Origin: Podocnemis expansa
Taxonomy: Eukaryota > Chordata > Testudines > Podocnemididae
DNA: 64,000 nucleotides
Reading direction: 5' to 3'
Assembly: GCA_007922195.1 (NCBI GenBank)
Contig: ML681989.1
Coordinates: 49,706,312-49,770,311, forward strand
Position 1 is the first letter of the stretch, and the number at the start of each line of letters is the position of its first letter. The notes beneath the pieces were generated by a model. It saw only the letters and a program-made list of their open reading frames with translations, was not told the origin of the DNA and made no database searches. This document shows, piece by piece, positions 24,532-35,331 of this stretch. The position numbers and the translations under genes were made by a program.

Positions 24532-24913
24532 CAGGGGTTAAAGTAAGGGGAATGCACCGGAATGCAGTTCCGGGCCCCCCTATTTTTAGTCTGGCAGTGT
24601 TCCAGGGTCCCTAAAAATAGAGGAAGGCACCAGAACACTGCATTCTGGGGCCCTGCTAAAAATAGCACGAGCAGCCCAAAAGCACCATTCTGATGGCTCT
24701 ACCTTAAACCCTGCTCCTCCTTAAGCCCAGTCAGCAGACAGCTGCCGCAGGCTGGGAGTTTGTGAATCTCCCCTTGCAGGGTGGAGCAGCTTGTGGCTGG
24801 AAGCAGCTTCCAGCCAGTCCAGCAGCATGCAAACAGCCCAGGTAAGGGCTTTGTGGGAGGAGGGGGGCTTCTGGGGTTTGTGTGTGTGTGTCTATCTGTC
24901 TGTCAGGGGTGGC

Positions 24914-24949
<36 letters not shown>

Positions 24950-25340
24950 TCTCTCTCTCTCTCTCTCTCTGTCTGGGAGTGGCTGTGTCTGTGGCTCTGT
25001 GTGTGGGTGTGTGTTTGTCTGTCTGTCTTTCTCTCTGTCTGTCTGGGGGTGACTCTGTGTCTGTGTGTCTTGATCTCTCTCTGTCTGGGAGTGGCTGTGT
25101 CTGTGGCTCTGCGTGTCTGTCTGTCTGTAGCTCTGTGTGTGTCTGTGTGTGTGTCTGTGTGTGGGGGTGGCTGTGTGTGTGTGTCTGTGTCTGGGGGTGG
25201 GTTTTGGGGCAGGGAATGGGCTCTGGGGACAGGTATTGGGGCCCCACCTGTGCCAGAGGGGGGGCCCACCTTTGCCAGAGGGGGGGCCCATCCCTGTGGG
25301 AGGGTTCCGGGGCCCACCAAACTATACTTTAACCCATCTG
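24532..25340. mobile_element. TIR element with CAGGGGTTAAAG ends, copy 3, inserted in DIRS gag
   Basis: It starts CAGGGGTTAAAGTAAGGGG and ends ACTTTAACCCATCTG. Copy B of DIRS has no counterpart to this 0.8 kb. The interior has a long GT/CT simple repeat where copies 1 and 2 have a G-rich block. I found no clear 8-bp TSD, so the exact right boundary is uncertain. Confidence 0.75.
24877..25196 (+). repeat. (GT)n / (CT)n / (GTCT)n compound microsatellite
   Basis: Alternating blocks of tgtgtgtg, ctctctct and tctgtctg over about 320 bp. It creates long artefact frames (Val/Cys/Leu-rich on plus, Thr/His-rich on minus). Confidence 0.95.
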
Positions 25341-25990
25341 TGACACCTAAAAACAAAGATTCAGAGAGGCAGGACTTATTTGGGCCTAAGATTTATTCCA
25401 CTACAGCCTTTCAATTATGCATAGTGAACCAGCAAGCCCTGATGGGCAGGTACAGCTTCAGTCTCTGGAGGTCCGTGCAGACGTTCCAGGACCTCATCCC
25501 CTTCAATCACACTATGAAGTATGACACCCTCATGGAGGAGGGCCAGATGGTAGCATGTACAACACTTCTCTCTTTGTGGGATGTGACAGACATGGCCAGC
25601 AGGGGGGTGGCGTCAGTTATTGCTATGAGCTGGGTGGTGTGGCTACAGGAGGCAGGTCTATTGCCACAGATGCAGCAATCGATCCAGAACCTCCCCTTTG
25701 AAGGTCCATCCCTGTTCAGGGAGTCTACTGACATCAAACTCTATGGCATGAAGGACTTCCAGGTGACACTTTGTTCGCTGGGAATGTACACCCCTCAAGC
25801 GGCTAGACAGTCCTTTCATCTACAGCAGTCACAGCCTCAACAGCAACAGCAACAGAGCACCAACAGCAGCAGCAGGGTTCATGGCATCAGCTTTTTCATT
25901 CATCCCAACACAACTATAGGAGTGGGGACAGAGATAGGAGTAGGGATGGCAGGGGGGCCCGGGCCTAGGGACCTAACTGGCCCTCCTGCA
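25341..25990 (+). pseudogene. DIRS copy A gag-like fragment, downstream of the insertion
   Basis: Reads LFGPKIYSTTAFQLC, RYSFSLWRSVQTFQDLIP, LQEAGLLPQMQQSIQNLPFE and YGMKDFQVTLCSLGMYTPQ, collinear with copy B gag. It ends in a Gln-rich tail (QQSQPQQQQQQS). This is the longest uninterrupted gag stretch in copy A; upstream it continues artificially into the microsatellite. Confidence 0.85.
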
Positions 25991-26039
25991 AGGGTAACAA
26001 TGGTCACCCATTGACCCAGAGACAGAGGTTCTGACTGGT

Positions 26040-26264
26040 CACCCGAGGGCCACAGCTGCCCCCAAGATTTCCAGCATCACCTGGTTTTCCAAAACCAATT
26101 GGCTCCATTCTGCCACCAGTGGTCCAAGTTCATATTGAACCCCTGGATCTTGGATATGGTATCTCACAGTTATGCCTTGCAATTCAGGTCCAGGCCCCCT
26201 GAAAGAAAATTGACCCTTCACTACCCGGTTGGGGACCCCTCCCATGAGGCCCTCCTGGATAGGG
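26040..26264 (+). pseudogene. DIRS copy A RT N-terminal fragment
   Basis: APFCHQWSKFILNPWILDMV and SHSYALQFRSRPPERK align with copy B CFTHYWANITSHQWVLKMV and YRIQFLSIPWDRK. The catalytic RT core that should follow is absent, replaced by unrelated sequence to 27030. Confidence 0.75.
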
Positions 26265-26390
26265 CTACTAGGCATCCGGCAAAAGGAGGACATGTCCTTC
26301 TTTTTACTTTCTTGTTCTCCATCCTCCAGGCGTGTTAAAAATAAGGGATTTTGTCCAGCTTTTTACTAAAGAGTAGAATATTAAAAAAAA
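26265..26390. mobile_element. family B MITE fragment
   Basis: agggctactaggcatccggc, then aaaggaggacatgtcc, resembles one end of the element at 8981-9271. The other end is missing. Confidence 0.6.
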
Positions 26391-26584
26391 GCACTATAAC
26401 AACCAAACTCCTGAGCCCTGCAGAGGGACCTTTCCCCAGTGGCTGGGTATTGGAGCAGTGAACTCGGAGGCGGTCACATGCACACATGACCCAATCACAG
26501 CTCTGCACAAACCACTCCTCCTCACTAAGAGGTCAGGAATCCTCTGACTTGTGAGTTTCCCTGCCTGGCTCTAACTTTTCAATA

Positions 26585-26662
26585 GCAGCTGGTCAGCTCA
26601 GTTGGTAGTGGACTGTGTTTCTTAATCTTGGGGTTGTGGGGGTGAGACCTGTGTTAGGCACT
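26585..26662 (+). ncRNA. tRNA-Lys-like sequence (SINE head or tRNA pseudogene)
   Basis: ggtcagctcagttggtag matches a Pol III A box. gtttcttaatcttgggg fits the anticodon arm of tRNA-Lys(CTT). ggttgtgggggtgagacct fits the T arm, with a damaged B box. The acceptor stem is poorly paired and bases are missing in the D arm. It is most probably the head of a tRNA-derived SINE or a tRNA pseudogene, not a working tRNA. Confidence 0.6.
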
Positions 26663-26681
26663 TTAGTTTTTGGCCTGTTGC

Positions 26682-27028
26682 CAGGGGCGTCACTAGCGCT
26701 GGGCACCCAGGGCACATGCCCCAAATCCCGGCGCCAGTGCCCCAGGTCTGGTTCCCCCCCCTCCCCCGTCTCTGGTCCAATTGGGCCAGAGATCCAGGGC
26801 CCATTCTCCCATGGCCGCGGCAGCCCCGTCCCCAGCTGGGGATCCAGGGCTCGGCCGTGGAGGCCACTCCTGACCCTGTCCCTAGCCAGAGATCTGGGGC
26901 CCAGCCACCCGTGGCCACAGCCGTGGCAGCCCCATTCCCTGCGGGGGATATGGGGCCCAGCCACCCACGGCTGTGGCAGCCCCATCCCCAGCTGGAGATC
27001 CAGTGCTTAGCTGCCCACGGCCTTACTA
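26682..27028. mobile_element. hAT-type MITE fragment with GC minisatellite
   Basis: Left end CAGGGGCGTCACTAGCGCTGGG matches the element at 3618. The interior repeats a 50-56-bp unit around gatccagggcccagccaccc (about 26790-27005). The right end is missing; DIRS sequence resumes at about 27030. Confidence 0.75.
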
Positions 27029-27029
27029 A

Positions 27030-27960
27030 CACCGAGGGTTTTCACAAAGTGTGTGGCAGCAGTAGTGGCCCACCTAAGGAAACAAGGGGTCCAAATTTTG
27101 CCTTACCAGGCCAACTGGCACATCATGGGCAGGCCCAAGAAACAGGTTCGTCGCAGCGTTGGCTCTGCTCAAAGGCTGTGCAACAAGTTAGGCCTCCTCC
27201 TAAACCTGGAGAAATCAAAACTAACCCCCACAAGGAAGATAGAGTTTATTTGGGCCCACCTGGACTCAAGACAGGCAAGGGCTTCTCTCCCACTATCTAG
27301 TTTTCAGTCGATGTCTACTATCATTTCAGAGCTACATGACTTCCCTACTACAACAGTGAGGCAGTGCCTCCAATTTTTGGGCCACATGGCAACCTCCACT
27401 TACGTAATAAGAATGGCACACCTCTGCATGAGGCCATGACAGACTGGGCTAATGGGAGTATACCATCATCAGCGCCAGTCCTTGGATTGGGTGGTCACCA
27501 TCCCAAGGGAGATTCTAAACCCCCTCATGATCTGGCAGGACCCAGACTATGTGTATCAGGGAGTCCCCATTTGACATCCAGAACTGACTGGTGACTCTTA
27601 TCATGGGCGCATCAGACCAGGGATGGAGGGGCTCACGTCAGTAGTGACCTATCTACCCGGGGGAGATGGTCACAGGTGGACACCTCTCTCCACATAAATG
27701 TGAAAGAACTGAGGGTGATCTGCCTGCCTGAGAGGCATTCTTGGACAAGATCAAGGGGAAGACTGTGCAGGTCCTAATGTACAACATGGCAGCCATGTTT
27801 TACCTCAACTGCTGGGGGGGGTTTTGCTCATCTGTCCTGTGTGAAGAGGCGGTCTGTCTGTGGGAACTGGCACTGTAGAACAGTTTCTAGCTGGTGGCAG
27901 CCCATGTAGCAGGAGTGAACAAGTGTCAGGCAGACAAACTCAGTAGGTACTTCTTTGAGA
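27030..27960 (+). pseudogene. DIRS copy A RT C-terminal and RNase H remnants
   Basis: RKQGVQILPYQANWHIMG stands where the catalytic YLDDWL box lies in copy B, and is altered. LNLEKSKLTP, FIWAHLDS and FLGHMATSTYVI follow. RNase H traces continue to about 27960 (the ggcgcatcagaccagggatg stretch corresponds to the DASDSGWG motif of copy B). Frames are broken. RT activity is ruled out. Confidence 0.8.
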
Positions 27961-28319
27961 AGTGAGGGATGCCCCACATAGATCTGTTCATGGCATGAGT
28001 GAACCACAAGTGCAGCCTGTTCTTTTCCCTCTGGGGCAGAGATGGGGGTCACTGTTGGACACAGTCCTGATAAGCTGAGAGGACCCCCTCCTTTATGCCT
28101 TTCCCCCATCCCTCTGATATGCAACATACTTTTGAAAATCAAAAGGGACAGGGAGAAAGTAATCATGTTAGCCCCAGCATGGCCTCACCAACCATGGTTG
28201 AGAGCTGTGCTTGACTTATCAGTGGCCCCAGCCATAACGCTTCCACTCCGGGTGGACAAACTAACCCACAACTCAGGCTACCTCCAACACCCAGACCTGA
28301 AACCTCTCCACTTAATAGT

Positions 28320-29385
28320 GTGGAAGCTACATGGCTGACCCCAGATGAGTGGGCTTGCTCTAAGGGGGTACAGCAGGTGCTGATTGAGAGCTGGAAACCT
28401 TCCAGGAGAGCAACCCACAAGGCTAAGTGGAAATGGTTCTCTCTATGGTCAGAAGCCAGGAGAGTGCCCCCAGAGTCTGCCCCTATCCAAGTCATACTTG
28501 ACTATCTCCTGGAATTGAAAGAGTGGCTTGATGTTGCCCTCCCTCAGGGTACACCTCGCAGCCATCTCAGCCTTTCACAACTCCTTCAAAGTTTCACTCC
28601 CCCTTCTTACAACCCATGGCTTCTAGATTCTTCAAGGGGGTAAAGAGACTCTACCCACAATGGGACCTAAGCTTGGTCTTTGAAGGGCTTACAACCCCCC
28701 CCCCCAACCCCTAAACTCATTCACATTTCTAAGCCTATCTTGGAAGGTAGCATTCCTAGTAGCCATTATGATAACTAGAAAGGTATTGGAACTGAAGCCC
28801 CTGTTGTCAGAACCACCATATGTGGTGTTCCACAGTGACAAGGTACAGCTCTGCCCTCATTCAGCCTTCCTACTGAAGGTGGTCTCATCTTTCCATGGAA
28901 ATCAGGAAATTTTCCTCCCAGTGTTCTTTCCAGGGTCACATGTGATGGAGAACCACAGCAGATAGCACACCCTCAAAGTCAAAAGGGAGTTCACCATGTA
29001 CACTGAGCGGACCAGACCTTTCTGCAAGTTGACCCAACTATTTGTCACAATTGCTGAACACATGAAGGGCCACATGGTAACGTTTCAGAGCATCTCGCTT
29101 TGGATAACAAGCTGCATCAAAGACTGTTACCACTGAGCAAAAACTCCCCTCATAGGGAGAATCAAGGCTCACTCGACTAGAGTGCAAGCATCTTCTATGG
29201 CCTTCATCGCGCAGGTCCCTATCCACAAAATATGCAGAGTGGTCACCTGGTCCTCAGTGCATACCTTTGCATTCAATTATGCAATTGTACAACAAGCAAG
29301 AGATGATGCGCCTTCGGCAGAGCCATTCTACAGACAGGGAAACCTCAACTCTGCCCAGCATCCTAAGCATGGCTTGTAAGTCAAC
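28320..29385 (+). pseudogene. DIRS copy A tyrosine recombinase
   Basis: The N-terminal core-binding part reads HKAKWKWFSLWSE and VILDYLLELKE. The catalytic part begins with MITRKVLELKPL, where the conserved box-A arginine of tyrosine recombinases is Lys (codon 28780-28782). The HxxR motif is kept as HSTR (His at 29170-29172, Arg at 29179-29181), followed by VPIHKICRVVTWSS and TFAFNYA with the expected tyrosine. Stops and frameshifts separate the blocks. In live DIRS elements this enzyme integrates a circular DNA copy. Confidence 0.85.
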
Positions 29386-29394
29386 TGAGTAAGA

Positions 29395-29735
29395 ACGGAT
29401 GTGAGCAGTACTCAAAGAAGAATGGCGTGTTACTTACCTATAAACATCCTTCTTTGAGATGGGCTGATCACATACATTGCATATCTTCTCTCCATCCCCA
29501 CTTTTCAGCATTAGCGGAAAGAAGGAACTGAAGGGGGGGGGCAGGGTCAGCACCACCTATATACCACACCAAAGCACGGGACCAAGGGGGCGTTAGCAAC
29601 TGACCCTACAAGGACAGGCTAGAGCAAAAAGCTTCTGGATGACTGTACACCATGGCACATATGCACCTGAATAAGAGTGTATGTGAGCAGCCCATCTTGA
29701 AGAACGATGTTTACAAGTAAGTAACTTTCCATTCT
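29395..29735 (+). repeat. DIRS copy A right end with internal inverted repeat
   Basis: The segment 29428-29475 (ttacttacctataaacatcc ...) is complementary to the terminus 29690-29735. The interval between them repeats the left end in inverse. This nested arrangement corresponds to the inverted terminus plus internal complementary region of DIRS elements. Confidence 0.75.
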
Positions 29736-29739
29736 TTAC

Positions 29740-30478
29740 TGGTTAGTAAAGCCCAGCATAACAGAGATGAGAGAAAGAGTGATGCCCTAGGTATGATACT
29801 GTTTTTCTTATTCTAATAAAATTTACTGTTCTCTGCTGGAAAAAAGAAACTGTTTCTGTAATTTTTTAATATTGTGACAGGACAGGGAGGGAGGCTACTG
29901 TGCAGCACCACCTTCCACTCCCCAGGTCTTGGAGATGCCACTCCAAGGGTAACCTAGTAAGACACCCTATACTTTATTGCTCCTGTAGGCTGAGCACCAT
30001 GCAGACAACCAGAGTGCCCATTTTCCCCATAATCTCCTGGTGCCACTATTCCATCTCTATTTCAGGAATTCCATGCAACTACTCCAATTATCTTCCTCTT
30101 GCCAGGGTTCTCTGTGCCCCCCAATTCCCTTCTTCCATACCACTGCCTCTATGTGAACTCCATATCATTCTTTCTCCCATTGTCAGGGGCTATGTGTACC
30201 CCCAGTAGCCCATCCTCCCTACCAGAGTCCCCCATACTTCCTCCACACCAGCAGCTCAGTGTGCCCACAATTCTCCCCATAGCAGGATTTCTACAGGCCC
30301 CCATTTCTGTAATACTAGGTTCCACTAATCTCTCTCCCCTCACATGCAAATTAAGGGTGCCCCACCATTCTGCTTCTTTCTTCCAGGACCCCCATTAGGA
30401 CTCCTATGACTGGGGTTTTGCACACTCCACTCCCTTCTTTTCCTCCCACAACCTCTGTTCCCTCCATCCCAGAGTCTT
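29740..30478. other. non-coding C-rich target of the CR1 insertion
   Basis: Sequence of the type ctctgtgccccccaattccc repeated loosely. The same style of sequence resumes after the CR1 at about 32660-32805, so CR1 seems to have landed inside it. Not identified. Confidence 0.45.
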
Positions 30479-30558
30479 TCATAGAATCACAGGGTTGGAA
30501 GGGACCCCAGGAGGTCATCTAGTCCAACCCCCTGCCAAAAAAAGCAGGACCACTCCCA

Positions 30559-30981
30559 CTAGATTATCCCAGCCAGGGTTTTATCCAGCTGGGCCTTGAA
30601 CACCTCCAAAGATGGAGATTCCACCACCTCCCTAGGTAGTTTATTCCAATGCTTCACCACTCGCCTAGTAAGAAAGTTTTTCCTAATATCCAGCCTGGAC
30701 CTCCCCAGCTGTAACTTGAAACCATTGCTCTTCGTTCTGTCTTCTCTTACTACTGAGAACAGTTGAGCTCCATCCTCCTTGGAGCAGCCCTTCAAGTAGC
30801 TGAAGATTGCTATCAAATCCCTCCTCAGTCTTCTCTTCTGCAGGCTAAATAAGCCTAGTTCCTTCGGTCTTTCTTCATGGGGCTTGTGCTCCAGCCCTTT
30901 GATCATTTTTGCTGCCCTCCGCTGGACTCTCTCTAATTTGTCCATGTCCTTTTTTGTAGTGGGGAGCCCAAAACTGGACAC
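30559..30981 (-). pseudogene. CR1 ORF2 C-terminal part, frameshifted
   Basis: Contains [39 protein letters not shown] and [20 protein letters not shown], and ends LAGII: the normal CR1 C-terminus. It overlaps the RT frame by about 100 bases, where the frameshift lies. Confidence 0.9.
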
Positions 30982-32188
30982 AGTATTCCAGATGTGGCCT
31001 CACCAGTGCAGAAGAGAGGAGAATGACCACATCCCTCGATCTGCTGGCAACACTTCTTCTGATGCAGCCCAGTATGCTATTGGCCTTTTTGGCAGCAAGC
31101 GCACACTGCTGACTCATATCCAGCTTCCCATCCACTATGACTCCCAGGTCCTTTTCTCCAGTGCTGCTATTTAGCTGATCACTCCCCAGCCTATAGCAGT
31201 ACATGGGGTTTATTCGTCCCAAGTGCAGGATTTTGCACTTGTCCTTGCTGAACCTCATGAGATTTCTATTGGGCCACTGCTCCAATTTGTCTAGGTCTCC
31301 CTGAAACCTATCCTTGCCCTCCAGGGTATCTACCGTTCCCCCCAGTTTGGTATCATCTGCAAACTTACTAAGTGCGCAATCTATCCCATCATCCAGATCA
31401 TTAATGAAAATATTGAACAGAACTGGCCCCAGGACTGACCCCTGGGGCACACCACTCGTTACTGGTTGCCAACTTGACATGGAGCAATTAATTCCTACAT
31501 GCTTAAACCGTTGATCTAGCCAGTTTTCTATCCATCTTACAGTCCACGCATCCAACCCATACTTCCTTAATTTGCTAGTGAGAATGCTGTGGGAAACTGT
31601 AACAAAAGCCTTGCTAAAGTTGAGGTAAATCACATCAACGGCTCTTCCTGCATCCACAAATCCAGTCATCTCATCATAGAAGGCGATGAGGTTGGTCAGG
31701 CATGATTTACCCTTGTTGAGTCCATGCTGACTTTTCCTGATCACTCTATTTTCCTCCAAGTGTTTGAGGATGGATTCTTTGAGAAGCTGCTCCATGATTT
31801 TTCCAGGGATTGAGGTAAGGCTGACAGGTCTGTAATTCCCTGGATCCTCCTTTTTCGCTTTCTTGAAGATCGGCACTATATTTGCTTTTTTCCAGTCCTC
31901 TGGCACCTCCCCCGTTCGCCATGAGTTTTCAAAGATAATGGCCAATGGTACTGCTATCTCATCAGCCAGCTCCCTCAGCACCCTCGGATGCAAGTCATCT
32001 GGCCCCATGGACTTGTGCACATCCAGCTTCTTTAAGTAGTCCCTAACCTGACCTTCTGTCACCAAGGGCCTCTCTTCTTCTCTCCAATCTACCGTACCTA
32101 GTGTAGTGGGCTGGGAGCTGGCCCTGCCTGTGAAAACTGAAGTAAAAAAAGCATTGAGCACTTCAGCTTTTTCCTCATCCTCTATCAT
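30875..32188 (-). pseudogene. CR1 ORF2 reverse transcriptase (437-residue frame)
   Basis: RT domains in order: VPEDWKKANIVPIFKK and [17 protein letters not shown] (fingers), then AVDVIYLNFSKAFVTVSH, where the usual LDFSKAFDTV has changed, with Val in place of the catalytic Asp. [20 protein letters not shown] and the catalytic FADDTKLGG follow, then the thumb region to about residue 420. The frame starts after the endonuclease, so the N-terminus is missing, and shifts into the next frame (30559-30981). Not functional. Confidence 0.9.
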
Positions 32189-32805
32189 GAGGACACCTGC
32201 CCCATTCAGTAAGGGACCTAACCATCCCTGACCCTCTTCTTGTTACTGATGTACTTGTAGAACCCCTTCCTGTTATCCTTCACATCCCTTGCTAGCTGCA
32301 GCTCCAATTGTCCTTTGGCCTTTCTGATTTTATCCCTGCAGTCCCGAGCAATGTCTTTATATGCCTCCTTAGTCATCTGTCCTAGCTTCCACTTCCTGTA
32401 AGCTTCCTTTTTATGCTTCAGCTCAGTGCAGAGCTCTCTGTTAAGCCACTCTGGGCTCCTTCCACATTTGCTGTGCTTTCTCTTTATCGGAATGGTATCT
32501 TCCTGTGCCCTTAGCAGGTTTTCTTTAAAATGCAGTCAACTCTCTTGGACACATTTGCCCTTCAAATCAGCCTCCCAAGGGATCCTGCCCATCATTTCCC
32601 TGAGGGAGCGAAAATCTGCTTTTTTTCAATCTCTCTCCTAGTCAGAAGGGGTCTCATTTCTTCCCACACTCTGACATCCTCCTGTATGTCAGGGACTCTC
32701 ATCCGTCCTCACCAAGGCAAGGACCCTGCATGTGCCCCTGTTTGCCCTTCACCCCACTTTTCCTTCCTTACTCATCAGGATCCCCAATCTCCCCTGCCCC
32801 TTCTG

Positions 32806-33192
32806 AAGTTCCAAAAGGGAGTCTGTGTTAGTCTAGTTCAGCAAAAAAAAAGCAAGAAGCCCTGTGTCACTTAAAGACTGACATATTTATCACATGAGCT
32901 TTCACTGGAGAAAATCCCATTTTGTCAGATGTTTTGAAGATGGGGAATTTATAAAATGGGATGGAAATAAATGCAAGGGAGTGTAAGACATGGGATCAGG
33001 TCATACAGTAACAGCAAATCAGAGTTGCTGTTATTGGATGATCTGATGCCATGTCTTACACTCCCTTGCATTTATTTCCAGCCCATTATGTAAGTTCCCC
33101 CATCTTCAAAACATCTGACAAAGTGGGACTTTCTCCCATGAAATTTCATGCAATAAATAAACCAGTCTTTAAGTGCCACAGGATTACTTGCA
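32806..33192. repeat. palindromic repeat family A, large copy
   Basis: Left arm gttccaaaagggagtctgtg, agcaaaaaaaaagcaagaag, catgagctttcactggaga. Centre near ttgctgttattggatgatct. Right arm reads back cttgcatttatttccagccc, ctgacaaagtgggactttc, agtgccacaggattactt. Confidence 0.85.
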
Positions 33193-33634
33193 GATATTCT
33201 GAGTTGTCTTCATTACTACACTAATACCATTCTCATTCCATTCCTCCATTTCCCCACAATTAGTCTTCTTTCTTCTTGGGACATAAGTCATTCAGAATGC
33301 CAATGTACTAAACTTTATAGGGAGGATGAACAATGATGAGCTATGGGTGTTGTTATGCAGGAAAGTGTTAATGGTGTCATAGGTCAATTGTTTAGTCAAT
33401 AGACAATTGCTTGTGTGCAGCATGCAGTCCCTTTTTTCGTCTTCCAGTTTCCCCCAAATCAATAAGGTTCTGGCCATTGATGTCTAGAATGTTACCTGTA
33501 ATTTTTTAATTGATAAGATGTGACATTCAAAATGATTGCATTATAGACAGGCACTCAGAGAAATACTGTGGTTAGTTGAACTGGCACTGAACTCAGAATG
33601 TTGACTCTGTGGAGACAGGGATGGCTAATGTCCA
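33193..33634. other. non-coding, nothing recognised
   Basis: AT-rich spacer without a supported gene. Confidence 0.5.
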
Positions 33635-34330
33635 TGCAGGACCGTAACTACTATGGGGCAAAAGGGGCAAGGCTCAGGGTGAAAGAGTTCACAGGGCGAT
33701 AGACGACCCTGCCTAGCCCCAAAGAGGAATGTGTCTTGGGGAAGGCACATTCCTCTGGGAGCCAGACTGTGGCTGGAGGAGGTCATCTCCTGCCCTGCTC
33801 CGAGCATGCAAGGTCTGGACAGGTGCATGCTAGTGGGGGGAAGGAGAGGGAAGTCTGACCACCAGCCATGTGGCCAGCAGCACAGCTGCTTTGGTCTCTG
33901 CCGGACCCACAGTCAGGTAGGAGAAGGTGGGCTGGGCACCAACAGTACCTGACTGGTTGTCGGGGGGGAGGCACCTTCCTGGCCCTGGGTGGCTGGCTGG
34001 TTAGCGGGGCATTAAGCCAGGGAGGCACCCTCGACCCTGTGTTGCTGAGTGGCCAGGCTTTGCTGGCCATGGGGGCAGCGGAGACACCAGCCAGCTGGCC
34101 TGGCTGCTCGGTGTTTGAGGGAGGCATTCCCCCACCCCAACCCTGTATTGCTGGCCAGCCAGGTTTGCTGGCCAGCTAGATTGGTACCCCACCAACACTG
34201 GCTGGATGGCCAGCCAGGCTTGGGAGCCAGGGAGTCACCACAGCCCCGACCCTGTGTTGCTGGCTGGCCAGGTTTGCTGGCCAGCTGATGGGGGGCACTC
34301 ACCCAGCTCAGGGGCTTGGTGCTGCTTGGG
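33635..34330. mobile_element. GC-rich probable hAT-type element with imperfect internal repeats
   Basis: It begins CAGGACCGTAACTACTATGG, a hAT-like end; the fragment at 44970-45035 carries the opposite-end pattern cctagttacagccatg. Inside, a segment with ctgtgttgctg..tggccagg..tttgctggcc occurs three times at about 34040, 34142 and 34253 (spacing roughly 100-110 bp). The right terminus and TSD were not found. All long frames are compositional. Confidence 0.55.
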
Positions 34331-34344
34331 GCTTGGGTGAGCCA

Positions 34345-34652
34345 ACCAGGGGAAACAAATGGTCCTGTGGCAGTTTCCTAATGCATTATGCATTGTATGA
34401 GTTTAAGGGAGAAAATCCTATTTAGTAAGACTCCTTGATTTTCTTTTACAGTCTGACCTGATTCAATGACTTATCCTTCCCTGCATTTATTTTCCTCCCA
34501 TTCTGTGAGTTCCCCGTCTTCAAAGCACCTAAGGAAGTGGGATTTTCCCACAAAAGCTCATGTGATAAATAAATGTGTTAGTCTTTAAGTGCCACAGGAT
34601 TCCTTGGTTGTTTTACTGAACTAGACTGAAATGACTGCCTGTTTGGAACTAC
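34345..34652. repeat. palindromic repeat family A, degraded copy
   Basis: Left arm damaged (ggtcctgtggcagtttccta). Right arm clear: cctgcatttattttcctccc, gaagtgggattttcccacaa, agtgccacaggattccttgg. Confidence 0.75.
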
Positions 34653-34803
34653 ACACTATTTCATGTATGTACTTATGTTCTGTTTGCTTGAAAAGGTATT
34701 AGAGTAATTTCTTTGGCTTATTGTGAAATGTATATTTTTATACAAGTTCTAATCATGTGATTTCCCCTAGATTATGATGAATACATGGAATATTGTGAAC
34801 AAT

Positions 34804-34982
34804 TTGTTCTGTGGCACGTAAAGACTAACAAATTTATGTATTGCATGAGCTTTCATGGGAGAAAATCCCACTTTGTCAGATGCTCCCATGAAAACTCATG
34901 CAATAAATAAATTTGTTAGTCTTTAAGTGCCACAGAACTTGTTTGTTTTTACTGAATTAGACTAACACAGCTACCCCTTAGG
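34804..34982. repeat. palindromic repeat family A, short foldback
   Basis: ttctgtggcacgtaaagact ... catgggagaaaatcccactt, followed by the complementary arm ending gactaacacagctacccctt. Confidence 0.85.
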
Positions 34983-35002
34983 ATCTTGGAATATTGTAAA
35001 GT

Positions 35003-35080
35003 TTCAAAGGGGCAGCCATGTTAGCAGGCTGCAGCAAAACAAACAGGGAGTCCTGTGGCTCTTTTAAAGAGTGAAAGGAA
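35003..35080 (+). repeat. palindromic repeat family A, fragment
   Basis: tttcaaaggggcagccatgt, then gagtcctgtggctcttttaa; left terminal part only. Confidence 0.75.
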
Positions 35081-35252
35081 TGATTCTTAGAAGGTTAAAT
35101 GGATATGGATGCCTTTAAACTGACAGAGAGCTCATCCTGATTCAGCACACAGGACTTTCTCTGCAAGGTGGTCCCCAGCCCTTGCACAAGGGCTGCAAAA
35201 AATTATGCTCACTGGAGCCCCATCAAACTTATAGGTAACTTGATGCACTTTT

Positions 35253-35331
35253 AGCATAGAATCATAGAATCACAGAAACTGGAAGGGACCATGACAGGTC
35301 ATCGAGTCCAGTTCCCTGCACTCATGGCAGG
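35253..35331 (-). mobile_element. CR1 3' end, left half of a split copy
   Basis: gcatagaatcatagaatcac, then ctggaagggacc..gtcatcgagtccag: CR1 3' UTR in minus orientation. It stops at ATGGCAGG and continues without loss at 38333-38420 after the 3-kb insertion. Confidence 0.9.

Larger units (their letters stand above)
22405..29735 (+). mobile_element. DIRS-like retrotransposon, copy A (degenerate, with nested insertions)
   Basis: Inverted termini: the left end (gttcttcttcgagcactgat ...) pairs with the complement of the right end (... catcttgaagaacgatg). In order it contains gag-like, RT/RNase H and tyrosine recombinase remnants, the defining set of DIRS elements, which have no DDE integrase. 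It is broken by a TIR element at 24532-25340 and by unrelated sequence at about 26265-27030. Many frameshifts and stops. Its ends are much closer to copy C than to copy B, so two DIRS subfamilies are present. Confidence 0.85.
30481..32680 (-). mobile_element. CR1 LINE, 5'-truncated
   Basis: Read on the minus strand, this is a CR1 with most of its RT, ending with the 3' sequence at 30481 (catagaatcacagggttggaaggg). The 5' side fades out near 32680, within sequence shared with the endonuclease-side block of 4953-6430. It carries the best-preserved RT in the window and no target duplication that I could fix. Confidence 0.9.

Noticed and set aside
24791..26014. A 407-residue plus-strand frame, the second longest single-exon-like candidate outside the known retroelements
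   Set aside because: Its first half is a GT/CT microsatellite and its second half is DIRS gag of copy A. It crosses the boundary of a TIR insertion and is not a gene.
26585..26662. Functional tRNA gene
   Set aside because: The acceptor stem does not pair well, the D arm lacks bases and the B box is damaged.
33635..34330. hAT-type element with defined ends
   Set aside because: Only the left end looks convincing. The right end and TSD were not found, so it is listed at low confidence and not counted among the confirmed insertions.
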